This document shows, in pieces, positions 49,776 through 56,898 of a stretch of 64,000 nt of DNA. The notes beneath the pieces were generated by a model. It was given only the letters and a program-made list of their open reading frames with translations, made no database searches and had not been told where the DNA came from. The translations under genes were made by a program, and so were the position numbers. The stretch is from Catellatospora paridis (lineage in GTDB: Bacteria; Actinomycetota; Actinomycetes; Mycobacteriales; Micromonosporaceae), in the NCBI RefSeq assembly GCF_009720365.1, contig NZ_ML769313.1:62001-126000 (forward strand). The letters are read 5' to 3'. The number at the start of each line of letters is the position of its first letter. The stretch's first letter is position 1.

Positions 49776-50936
49776 ATGGACGCCGCGCGCCTGCAGCAGA
49801 GCTTCGCCGTCGTGTCCGCACACGGCGACCGAGCCGCCCAGCACTTCTACGCCTTCCTCTTCGTGGCGTATCCGGAGTTGCGCGACCTGTTCCCGGTGTC
49901 CATGGCCGGCCAGCGGGACAAGCTGCTGCAGGCGTTGGGGCACGTCGTGTCGCACGTCGACCGCCTCGACCAGGCCGTGCCGTACCTGGAAGGGCTGGGC
50001 CGCGACCACCGCAAGTTCTCGGTGGTCGGGGCACACTACGCGCAGGTCGGACAGGCGCTGCTGGCCACCCTGGAGCACTTCCTGGGCGAGAAGTGGACCG
50101 ACGACCTGGCCGCACAGTGGTCGGCGGCGTACGACCTGGTGTCCGGCACCATGCTGCGGGCGGCCGAGCACGCCGCCCGCAGCCAGCCCGCCTGGTGGAC
50201 CGCCGACGTGCTGGAACACGAACGCCGCGGCCCCGACCTTGCCGTGTTCACGGTCCGCCCGACCATGCCGCTGACCTACCGGCCCGGACAGTCCGTGGCC
50301 CTGGAATGCGCGCTGCGGCCCCGGGTCTGGCGCTTCCTGTCGCCCGCGAACACCCCGCGCGCCGACGGCACCATCGAGTTCCACGTCCGCGCCCAGTCCG
50401 GCGGCGAGCTCAGCCCGGCCCTGGTCCACCAGCTGCGCGAAGGCGACCAGGTGCGGCTCGGCGCACCCGTGGGCCGGCAGCTCACCCTCACCCCGGGCGG
50501 TGGCCGCGACCTGCTGCTGATCGCCGCCGGCACCGGCCTGGCCCCGATGCGGGCACTGGTCGAGCAGGTCGAGGTCGAGACCGCCGCCGGCGTGCCGGCC
50601 CGGTCCGTGCAACTGTTCGCCGGCGCTCGGGGCGTCGGCGACCTCTACGACCTGCCGACCCTGCGCGGGCTGGAGGCGGCGCACCGCTGGCTGAGCGTGC
50701 TGCCGGTGACGCCGGAGGAGCGCGGCGGCGACGACGTGCTCGGCGCGGCGCTGCGCACCACCCGCCTGGCCGAGCGCGAGGTGTACGTATGCGGCCCGCC
50801 CGCCTTGACCGGCAACGGGCGCGACGCGCTCGCCGCCGCCGGCGTGCCCGCCGCTCAGATCCATACCGAGGACTACGACGGCAGCCGTTACCGGCCGTCC
50901 CAGGCACCCGCGGCGAGCGCCGCCGCGATCCGATGA
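49776..50936 (+). CDS. Flavohaemoglobin-like protein (globin plus ferredoxin reductase domains)
   Basis: 386 residues. The globin (1-135) has the B10 Tyr in HFYAFLFVAYPELRDLF, E7 Gln in MAGQRDKLLQALG and proximal His in GLGRDHRKFSVVGAHYAQVG. The FAD-binding region is RPGQSVALECALRPRVWRFLSPAN (usual RxYS replaced), the NAD-binding part DLLLIAAGTGLAPMRAL and VYVCGPPALTGNGRDAL. It likely acts as NO dioxygenase or as reductase for the truncated globin. ATG 49776 is 2 nt after the previous stop. The altered FAD motif suggests the type-II flavohaemoglobin group. Confidence 0.88.
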   Translation: MDAARLQQSFAVVSAHGDRAAQHFYAFLFVAYPELRDLFPVSMAGQRDKLLQALGHVVSHVDRLDQAVPYLEGLGRDHRKFSVVGAHYAQVGQALLATLEHFLGEKWTDDLAAQWSAAYDLVSGTMLRAAEHAARSQPAWWTADVLEHERRGPDLAVFTVRPTMPLTYRPGQSVALECALRPRVWRFLSPANTPRADGTIEFHVRAQSGGELSPALVHQLREGDQVRLGAPVGRQLTLTPGGGRDLLLIAAGTGLAPMRALVEQVEVETAAGVPARSVQLFAGARGVGDLYDLPTLRGLEAAHRWLSVLPVTPEERGGDDVLGAALRTTRLAEREVYVCGPPALTGNGRDALAAAGVPAAQIHTEDYDGSRYRPSQAPAASAAAIR

Positions 50937-50949
50937 CACAGGGGGAGCA

Positions 50950-51573
50950 GTGACCACTGTCAGCGCGTACGAGCAGCCGGACCTGCGCAAGCGGGTGCCG
51001 CACACGCCGGAGTCGATCGTCCGCCACCACCTGCCCGATGCCAGCGGGCGGCGGCGCGGCTACGACAAGGAGGCCGTCGACCGGCTACGGCGCACGCTCG
51101 CCGAGGACGTCGACGCGCTCAACGCCTACATCGCCGCCCAGCAGGCCGAACTGGACCGGGTCAAACGGCTCGGCGACCGCCTGCAGCCCGTCGACCCGGC
51201 CGTGCGCGCCCGGCAGGTCGCCGCGGAGGCGGTCACCCTCACCGCCCGTGCGCAGGCCCAGGCCGACACCGTTATCGCGGCCGCGCAGCAGCAGAGCCGG
51301 CTGATCGTGGAGAGCGCCGAGAAGCAGGCCGCGCACATCCTGGAGGCCGCCCGCCGCGACGCCGACCGGGCCGCGGCGAGCTACCGGGCGTCCGCCGGGG
51401 GCGCGTACAGCCCGGACCGGGAACGCCAGGCGCGCGACGTGGCCATGCTGGCGACCTGCCTGCGCTCACTGGAGGCGGCGCGGTCCAACCTGCCCGCCAT
51501 CGAGGCCCAGTTCGATGCGGTGATCCTGGCGTTCGCGCACCAGCTGCAGCACCTGACGCCGTCGCCCGACTGA
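50950..51573 (+). CDS. DivIVA-like coiled-coil protein
   Basis: 207 residues. GYDKEAVDRLRRTLAEDVDALNAY is similar to the DivIVA repeat; most of the rest is a long coiled coil (AARAQ-type QADTVIAAAQQQSRLIVESAEKQAAHILEAARRDADRAAASY). Such proteins bind curved membranes or polar sites and recruit others. GTG 50950 with GGGGGAGCA upstream. It lies 13 bp after the flavohaemoglobin, probably in the same transcript. Role unknown. Confidence 0.78.
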   Translation: MTTVSAYEQPDLRKRVPHTPESIVRHHLPDASGRRRGYDKEAVDRLRRTLAEDVDALNAYIAAQQAELDRVKRLGDRLQPVDPAVRARQVAAEAVTLTARAQAQADTVIAAAQQQSRLIVESAEKQAAHILEAARRDADRAAASYRASAGGAYSPDRERQARDVAMLATCLRSLEAARSNLPAIEAQFDAVILAFAHQLQHLTPSPD

Positions 51574-51615
51574 TCACAGGACCGCCGACGGCGTCGTGTC
51601 CTAACTGGAGTGAAC

Positions 51616-52053
51616 ATGACCGGCCCGGCCTGCCCGTCAGATGATGTCCAGATGCATGCACGATCTGTGCTGCCGATGTTCGCGCAGCGTTACAACCGCT
51701 TGCTGGACGCGATCCAGCCCGGCGGCGTGCGCCAGACCGACGAGATGGTCGCGCGCGCCGTCGAGGTGTCCGCGCAGTACATCGGCATGCTCCGCACCGG
51801 CAAGCGCACCAACCCCGGCCACGAGCTGGTCGGGCGGATCGCCGCGCACTTCGGCGTCGACGTCGCCTACTTCCTCGACCCCGAACGTGCCGCCGCCGTC
51901 GACCGGGAGCTGGAACTGCTCGGCGCGCTGCGCGACACCCAGCTACGCCGGCTGCTGCACCGGATGACCGGCCTGTCCCCGGCCAGCCTGGACCTCGCGG
52001 CCGAGGTCGTGGAGCGCCTGCGCCTGATGGAAGGCCTCTACGACGACCAGTAA
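51616..52053 (+). CDS. XRE-family DNA-binding regulator
   Basis: 145 residues. RYNRLLDAIQPGGVRQTDEMVARAVEVSAQYIGMLRTGKRTNPGHELVGRIAAHFGVDVAYFL is a Cro/CI-type helix-turn-helix similar to EspR-like mycobacterial regulators; the C-terminal helices are RLLHRMTGLSPASLDLAAEVVERLRL. ATG 51616 is preceded by GGAG; GTG 51610 is in frame. It follows the DivIVA-like gene by 42 bp. Target unknown. Confidence 0.86.
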   Translation: MTGPACPSDDVQMHARSVLPMFAQRYNRLLDAIQPGGVRQTDEMVARAVEVSAQYIGMLRTGKRTNPGHELVGRIAAHFGVDVAYFLDPERAAAVDRELELLGALRDTQLRRLLHRMTGLSPASLDLAAEVVERLRLMEGLYDDQ

Positions 52054-52136
52054 ACGAACGGTAACCTGCCGGTGGCACACTTCGGCTCGCGCCGGGCCAC
52101 CGGAGCCGGCGCGACGGCAGTGATTGAGGCGGTCAC

Positions 52137-52478
52137 GTGGCGGATCACACGGCGCACCGGCCCTCCATCTCGCTCGGACTGGCAGCGAACCTGACGATCG
52201 GCGCGCTCGTGCACGTGCTCGCCGCACTCGTCTACGGCATGCTCTCACTGCTGCGGCTGGAGGGCTGCGGCGCGGCGAGCGGGCTGGCCGCGGGCTGGAC
52301 CCTCGCCGTCCTGCTGGACCTGCTGCTGGGCGGGGTGCTGCTGGCGGGTGCGCTGCGTCGCACCGACGGCAACCGGTGGGCGGTGCTGGCCGGCTGGGCG
52401 GGGAGCCTGGTGCCGTTCGTGGCGCTGGCGGGTTCGGCGATGAACTTCGTCGGGAACCTGCCCGACGGATGCGCGTAG
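52137..52478 (+). CDS. Small three-helix membrane protein
   Basis: 113 residues with three hydrophobic helices (LAANLTIGALVHVLAALVYGMLSLL, AAGWTLAVLLDLLLGGVLLAGAL, WAVLAGWAGSLVPFVALAGSAM). No family recognised. GTG start with a GAGGCGG upstream. It overlaps the serine hydrolase start by 10 nt and is probably coupled to it. Confidence 0.65.
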   Translation: MADHTAHRPSISLGLAANLTIGALVHVLAALVYGMLSLLRLEGCGAASGLAAGWTLAVLLDLLLGGVLLAGALRRTDGNRWAVLAGWAGSLVPFVALAGSAMNFVGNLPDGCA

Positions 52479-53428
52479 TGCCGGCGCACGAGGTCCGGCG
52501 GCTGGCCCGTGCGGCCGGCTACGCGGCATCCGAGCCGCTGGTGGTGGGGCTCTCGCGCCGGGTGTCGCCGCCGGTCTTCGTGTGCGCGAGCCCCACTGCG
52601 ACCGGGCGGCCGTTCGACGAGAGCACCACCGTCTACGCGGCCTCGCTGTCCAAACAGGTCACCGCGGCGCTGGTCGCGCTGGTCATGCGCCAGGGCGGCC
52701 TGGCCGTGGACGAGCCGCTGTCACGGCGGCTGCCCGAGCTGCCCGCCTGGGCGGAGTCGGTGCGCCTGCGCCACCTGCTGCACCACGTCGGCGGCCTGCC
52801 CGACGACGATCTGGTCGACCGCGGCCTGACCGGCGACCGCACCGGGCCAGGGGTGCTGGCCGCCCTGCGCGCGCTGCCGGAGCCCGCGCGCCCGCCCGGC
52901 ACCGCATACGCATACTCCAACGCCGGATACGTCTGCCTCGCCGAGGCGGTGCGCCGGGCCGCCGGGGCAGACCTGCCGGCGCTCGCCGAGGAACTGCTGT
53001 TCAAGCCGTTGGGCATGGCGGCCACCCGGTTCTGGGACGGCCCCGAGCCGGCTCCGCCGGGCGCGTCGGCGCTGTCGCCGGTGCATCCCGCGCCGCTGTC
53101 GCTGGGCGACGGCGGGGTCTGGAGCACGGCTGGAGACCTGCTGCGCTGGGCCGACGCGCTCAACGACAGCCGCCTCGGGGTCAGCGGGCTGCTGCAGGCG
53201 CCGGGCCGCCTCGACGACGGCACGACCCTGGACTACGCGTGGGGCATGGGCGTGCGCCGCCGCCACGGGCTGACCGTGTACCGCCACGGCGGGGCCTGGC
53301 CCGGCGTGCGCACGCTGCTGGCACGGGTGCCCGACCGGGGGTTGAGCGTGGTCGTCACCGCCCTCGGCGACGACACCGAGCGCACGGCGGCGCTGACCGA
53401 CGGGCTGCTCGACCTGCTGCTGAGCTAA
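52469..53428 (+). CDS. Serine hydrolase, beta-lactamase (class C/PBP4*) fold
   Basis: 319 residues. The catalytic SxxK is in VYAASLSKQVTAALVALV, the YxN in AYAYSNAGYVCLAEAV, and the third HxG region in YRHGGAWPGVRTLL; LRHLLHHVGGLPDDDLV is typical of this clan. No signal peptide is visible, so it may be cytoplasmic (esterase-type) rather than a penicillin-binding enzyme. ATG 52469 overlaps the previous gene; GTG 52478 is alternative. Confidence 0.88.
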   Translation: MRVVPAHEVRRLARAAGYAASEPLVVGLSRRVSPPVFVCASPTATGRPFDESTTVYAASLSKQVTAALVALVMRQGGLAVDEPLSRRLPELPAWAESVRLRHLLHHVGGLPDDDLVDRGLTGDRTGPGVLAALRALPEPARPPGTAYAYSNAGYVCLAEAVRRAAGADLPALAEELLFKPLGMAATRFWDGPEPAPPGASALSPVHPAPLSLGDGGVWSTAGDLLRWADALNDSRLGVSGLLQAPGRLDDGTTLDYAWGMGVRRRHGLTVYRHGGAWPGVRTLLARVPDRGLSVVVTALGDDTERTAALTDGLLDLLLS

Positions 53429-53436
53429 TACCGGGT

Positions 53437-53465
53437 TTGACTTATATAAGCGTCCGCTGTAACTT
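53437..53465 (+). promoter_or_regulatory. Leaderless promoter of ArsR gene
   Basis: TTGACT (53437-53442), 17-bp spacer, TAACTT (53460-53465), then 6 nt and GTG 53472. All distances fit a leaderless actinobacterial promoter. Confidence 0.65.
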
Positions 53466-53471
53466 CGGTCC

Positions 53472-53852
53472 GTGCACGCCTTCGACGTACTCGGCGATCC
53501 GGTGCGGCGCCGGATCCTCGAACTACTGGCCGGGGGTGAGCGGGCCTCCGGCGCGCTCACCGAGGTGGTCCAGGCGGAGTTCGGCATCTCGCAGCCGGCG
53601 GTCTCGCAACACCTGAAGGTGCTGCGCGACAACGGCTTCGCGACCGTGCGCGCCGAAGGCACCCGCCGGCTGTACGCGGTTGACACCACCCCGTTGCGGG
53701 AAGTGGACAACTGGCTGGACCACTTCCGCGGGTTCTGGAACCAGCGCCTCGACGCGCTGGGAACCGAACTCGCCCGGGGCCGCCGGGAACGCCGCCTGCA
53801 CGAACGACAGGACAAGGAGACACCCGATGAAGGACATCACCGAGCAGCTTGA
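53472..53852 (+). CDS. ArsR-family transcriptional regulator
   Basis: 126 residues. MHAFDVLGDPVRRRILELLAGGERASGALTEVVQAEFGISQPAVSQHLKVLRDNGFATV with recognition helix SQPAVSQHLKVLRDNG is a complete ArsR winged helix; RAEGTRRLYAVDTTPLREVDNWLDHFRGFWNQRL follows. No metal-binding Cys. It overlaps the AHSA1 gene by 26 bp. Probably autoregulates via the leaderless promoter. Confidence 0.92.
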   Translation: MHAFDVLGDPVRRRILELLAGGERASGALTEVVQAEFGISQPAVSQHLKVLRDNGFATVRAEGTRRLYAVDTTPLREVDNWLDHFRGFWNQRLDALGTELARGRRERRLHERQDKETPDEGHHRAA

Positions 53853-54447
53853 GGCGATCCGGCGCGAGGTCGCCCGGCGCGACGGCGGCGACCTGGGCGA
53901 GATGGTGGCCGTGCTGGTGCGGCGCACGTACCAGGCCGACGTCGACGACGTCTGGGACGCGATCACCAGCAAGCAGCGCCTGCCGCGATGGTTCGCCCCG
54001 GTCAGCGGCGACTTCCGCGAGGGCGGCAGCTTCCAGGTGGAGAACATGGCCTCCGGCGACATCCTTCAGTGCCGGCCGCCGAAGCTGCTGCGCATGACGT
54101 ACGGCGGGCCGACCAGCATCGTCGAGGTGCGGCTGACCTCGGCCGGTGCGGACAGCACCGACCTCGAGGTCGAGCACACCGTGCCCATCGAGATGGCGGG
54201 TAGCGGCGCCGGCGCGCTCTACGTCGGCCCCGGCTGGGACCAGGGCCTGCTCATGCTGGCCCGCCACCTCGGCGGCGAGCCGAGCGACGACCCGCTCGCC
54301 GACCAGAACTCCCCGGCCGGGCAGGAGTTCTCCCGCCGCTCCATCCAGGCCTGGGCCGACGCGATCCGCGCCTCCGGCACCGCCACCGAGGACGAGATCA
54401 CCGCTTCGGTCACCGCCGCCGCCACCCACTTCGCCCCCGACCTCTGA
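53827..54447 (+). CDS. AHSA1/SRPBCC domain protein
   Basis: 206 residues. LVRRTYQADVDDVWDAITSKQRLPRWFAPVSGDFREGGSFQVEN is the AHSA1 core; MASGDILQCRPPKLLRMTYGGPTSIVEVRLTS and DLEVEHTVPI follow, then a helical C-terminal region (WDQGLLMLARHLGG). ATG 53827 follows AAGGAG. It forms an overlapping operon with ArsR, equivalent to the pair at 22301-23157 although the proteins differ. Confidence 0.88.
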   Translation: MKDITEQLEAIRREVARRDGGDLGEMVAVLVRRTYQADVDDVWDAITSKQRLPRWFAPVSGDFREGGSFQVENMASGDILQCRPPKLLRMTYGGPTSIVEVRLTSAGADSTDLEVEHTVPIEMAGSGAGALYVGPGWDQGLLMLARHLGGEPSDDPLADQNSPAGQEFSRRSIQAWADAIRASGTATEDEITASVTAAATHFAPDL

Positions 54448-54459
54448 CCACCCGCTCCT

Positions 54460-54498
54460 GATCCGTAGGTTCAGGGTTCGAGTCCCATCGGGTCCACC
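54460..54498 (+). tRNA. tRNA 3'-end-like remnant, possible attachment-site scar
   Basis: GGTTCGAGTCC at about 54475-54485 with CCC and then CGGGTCCACC (54489-54498) looks like the T-loop, T-stem and acceptor 3' strand of a tRNA. No 5' half (GGACCCG) is upstream, and the outer T-stem pairs are mismatched. A terminator follows at 54507-54540. This is the shape expected of an attachment-site scar left by an integrated element, but the tRNA identity cannot be named. Confidence 0.4.
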
Positions 54499-54506
54499 GG
54501 AGAGTA

Positions 54507-54540
54507 CGTCCAGGTCGGAAGGCCTGGGCGTATTTCTTTG
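54507..54540 (+). terminator. Rho-independent terminator after the tRNA-like remnant
   Basis: CGTCCAGG (54507-54514) pairs with CCTGGGCG (54523-54530), one G-U pair, 8-nt loop, followed by TATTTCTTTG. Such terminators commonly follow tRNA genes. Confidence 0.6.
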
Positions 54541-54677
54541 TCTGGGCTGTTATCTCCGCCGACGACATTCGCCCTGCCGTAGCGCGGTTGGCTCGGCGCC
54601 GGCGAGGCTGATCCGCAGTCCTTTCGACTTCGTCGAAGCAGCTTCGCGTTCGTTTCTGGCTGCCGGCAGCGAGGCGT

Positions 54678-54708
54678 TTGACCCTCACGTGGCGTCAGGC
54701 GGCATAGT
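54678..54708 (+). promoter_or_regulatory. Candidate MerR-type promoter
   Basis: TTGACC (54678-54683), 19-bp spacer and CATAGT (54703-54708), 7 nt before GTG 54716. A 19-bp spacer is characteristic of MerR-activated promoters; no clear dyad lies in the spacer. Confidence 0.35.
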
Positions 54709-54715
54709 CGGTCGC

Positions 54716-55831
54716 GTGGAAGAGCACTGGACCGTCGGACGCGTGGCCGAGCTGGGCGGCGTTAGCGTCCGCGCGCTGCATCACTACGACGAGATCGGGC
54801 TCGTGCGGCCGTCGGCACGGACCGCGGCCGGATACCGGGCCTATTCGGCGGCCGACGTGGAGCGGCTGCGCGAGGTGCTGGCCTACCGTCGGCTGGGGTT
54901 CGGCCTGCGAGAGGTCGCGGACTTGGTCGGCGACCCGTCCATCGACGCAGTCGCGCACCTGTATCGATTGCGCGGCCTGCTGCTGGAGCGGCGCGATCGC
55001 GCTGATGCGATGGTCGCGGCCATCGACAGGGAACTCGAGGCACGAGCGAGGGGACTGACGGTGACACCAGAAGAGCAACTGGAGATGCTCGGTGCACGGC
55101 TGTATGACGCGATCGGCGGTGCCTACACCGCGACACGGCGCACTGAGCCGCGGATCGCTGCGCAGATCTGGGACGCGCTCGGGGACGCACAGACAGTGCT
55201 GAACGTCGGGGCCGGTACCGGCTCGTACGAGCCCTCTGATCGGGACGTGACCGCGGTGGAGCCGTCGGCGGTCATGCGGGCGCAGCGTCCCGCGGGCGCG
55301 GCTCCGTGCGTGGCAGCCGCCGCGGAGATCCTGCCGTTCGAGGACCAGTCTTTCGACGCCGCGATGGCCGTCTCCACCGTCCACCACTGGGGGGACCCGA
55401 TCGCCGGGCTGCGCGAGATGCGGCGCGTGGCCCGTCGCGTGGTGGTGCTCACGTTCGACACCGACGAGCCCGGATGGCAGGACCGGTTCTGGCTGACCCG
55501 CGACTACTTGCCCGAGTTCACCACCGTCCTCGCAGAATTTCCCTCGCTTGCTGGGATGGCCGACGCAATCGGTGCCCGCGCGGAGCCGGTCCCCATTCCG
55601 TGGGACTGTGCCGACGGCCTGTTCGAGGCGTACTGGCGCCGACCGGAGGAGTATCTGGAGGATCACGTGCGCCGGGCGATGTCTGTATGGACGCGGGTCG
55701 GGCCGGAGGCCGAGCGGCGGGCGGTGCGAAGCCTCGACGACGACCTCGCCTCCGGCCGGTGGGCCGAGCGTAACCGCGACCTCGCCGACCTCGACGCGGC
55801 AGATCTCGGCCTCCGCCTGCTCATAGCTTGA
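54716..55831 (+). CDS. MerR-family regulator fused to a SAM methyltransferase
   Basis: 371 residues. Residues 1-75: WTVGRVAELGGVSVRALHHYDEIGLVRPSARTAAGYRAYSAADVERLREVLAYRRLGFGL is a MerR DNA-binding domain, followed by a dimerisation helix (LYRLRGLLLERRDRADAMVAAIDREL). From about 130 comes a class I methyltransferase with motif I VLNVGAGTGSYEP, then VTAVEPSAVMRAQRP, EILPFEDQSFDAAMAVSTVHHWGDP and RVARRVVVLTFDTDEPGW. Regulation by a small substrate of the methyltransferase domain is plausible. GTG 54716 start. A lower-GC composition than the region to the left. Confidence 0.88.
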   Translation: MEEHWTVGRVAELGGVSVRALHHYDEIGLVRPSARTAAGYRAYSAADVERLREVLAYRRLGFGLREVADLVGDPSIDAVAHLYRLRGLLLERRDRADAMVAAIDRELEARARGLTVTPEEQLEMLGARLYDAIGGAYTATRRTEPRIAAQIWDALGDAQTVLNVGAGTGSYEPSDRDVTAVEPSAVMRAQRPAGAAPCVAAAAEILPFEDQSFDAAMAVSTVHHWGDPIAGLREMRRVARRVVVLTFDTDEPGWQDRFWLTRDYLPEFTTVLAEFPSLAGMADAIGARAEPVPIPWDCADGLFEAYWRRPEEYLEDHVRRAMSVWTRVGPEAERRAVRSLDDDLASGRWAERNRDLADLDAADLGLRLLIA

Positions 55832-55861
55832 ACTGCGTCGCAGGCTCAACCTAATAGCGTT

Positions 55862-55975
55862 TCCTGGACGGCCTGCCGGTCATGGCGGCGCCAAGCGGGC
55901 ATGGCGCCGCGGGCGGGCCGGCTCGCGATAATCAAGGCGTGGCCGGACATGTACATCGAGATGCGCGAGAAGTGA
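55862..55975 (+). pseudogene. Possible truncated gene tail
   Basis: A plus-strand frame without a convincing start reads RRQAGMAPRAGRLAIIKAWP followed by a 10-residue acidic/basic tail and TGA at 55973-55975. A strong terminator follows 24 nt later. It looks like the C-terminal end of a deleted gene, but it is short and unassigned. Confidence 0.3.
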
Positions 55976-55999
55976 GTCGGGCGAAAGCGTTTCCATGAG

Positions 56000-56031
56000 A
56001 ACGGCGCGACCGAGAGCTCGGTCGCGCCGTT
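56000..56031. terminator. Strong 15-bp hairpin terminator
   Basis: AACGGCGCGACCGAG (56000-56014) and its perfect complement (56017-56031) form a 15-bp stem. The remaining region 55832-56270 holds only this hairpin, the possible gene tail and a weakly supported minus-strand frame at 55846-56208. Confidence 0.65.
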
Positions 56032-56270
56032 GTTGGGTGCCGGACTACGCGACGCGCCGCCGGACCGCCGAAACAAAACAGGTGGCCTCTGAACAGCGTG
56101 AGTGCGGTTCGGGTTGTGCCACATCAGGTCCACCAACGCCCTCACCGGCCTTGTCGTGAGTAATTCGTCGGCGGCACCTGGTGGCCGGACAACGCCAGAG
56201 TGTTCCACGTATCGACGAGCGGCACCTCGATCCTGAGACCAGCGCGCAAAGCGCAGGTGCCGCCGATGTA

Positions 56271-56678
56271 CTAGGCCAGCACCAACCGACTGCCCGTCCT
56301 AACGCACTCCTTCAGCATGGCGACCAGCTTCACGAGCGACGTCACCTGGTCTTTTCGCATCCATTCGCGTTCGTGGAAGATGTCGTGCAGGGCGAAGTCG
56401 CCGCTCGACCAGCGTTGGAGGATGGGCTCGACTGTCGGCAGCACAGCTCTACAGCGGGTGGCGGGGATGCCGCGGTCTGGGCGGGCGAGTAGGTCTTTGA
56501 GCGGTGAGCTGACGCCCTCCCAGGAGGTCGATCCGCCGAACTCCTCGTACTGCCTCAGCTCGATCCCTTCCTCGGCGGCGAGCAGGCTGTGGAAGACGTC
56601 GAGGTGTATGAGGCCGTAGATGAGCTGAGTCTCCTCGAGCAGTGTTCCGTCAGGGCTCTGGATGTACCACCCGGGCAT
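56271..56678 (-). CDS. Hypothetical protein
   Basis: 135 residues from ATG 56678 (MPGWYIQSPDGTLLEETQLIYGLIHLDVFHSLLAAEEGIE), preceded by AAAGGGAG. Mostly helical, with DRGIPATRCRAVLPTVEPILQRWSSGDFALHDIFHEREWM in the centre and SLVKLVAMLKECVRTGSRL at the end. No signal or known domain; acidic-aromatic composition. Immunity- or conflict-type small proteins look similar, but nothing specific supports that. Lower GC than average. Confidence 0.55.
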   Translation of the reverse strand: MPGWYIQSPDGTLLEETQLIYGLIHLDVFHSLLAAEEGIELRQYEEFGGSTSWEGVSSPLKDLLARPDRGIPATRCRAVLPTVEPILQRWSSGDFALHDIFHEREWMRKDQVTSLVKLVAMLKECVRTGSRLVLA

Positions 56679-56850
56679 CGGCTCCCTTTCGTAACGCGGC
56701 ACCGCACCGTGGTCGAGACGCCGCGTCGGCCCGACCAGGAAACTGGTTTCGGCCCCAGCCGTCAAGCGGCGGCGGCCATGCCGTAGGTCGCGGCAACCCC
56801 AGGGGACCGCCTCAAAGAGCCGCTTACCACTGGACCGCGCATAGTGAAAA

Positions 56851-56883
56851 GACCCTCTCGCTCGTGGCCTGAGCGAGAGGTCC
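56851..56883 (-). terminator. Rho-independent terminator of the lipoprotein gene
   Basis: CCTCTCGCTC (56854-56863) and GAGCGAGAGG (56871-56880) form a 10-bp stem. On the minus strand the stem is followed by GGTCTTTTCACT, a T-tract. It ends the beta-lactamase-fold gene at 56899. Confidence 0.75.
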
Positions 56884-56898
56884 TGTCGGAGTTGCCCG

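Noticed and set aside
55846-56208. 120-codon minus-strand frame
   Set aside because: No ribosome-binding site, no fold-like pattern, and it runs through the 15-bp terminator hairpin.
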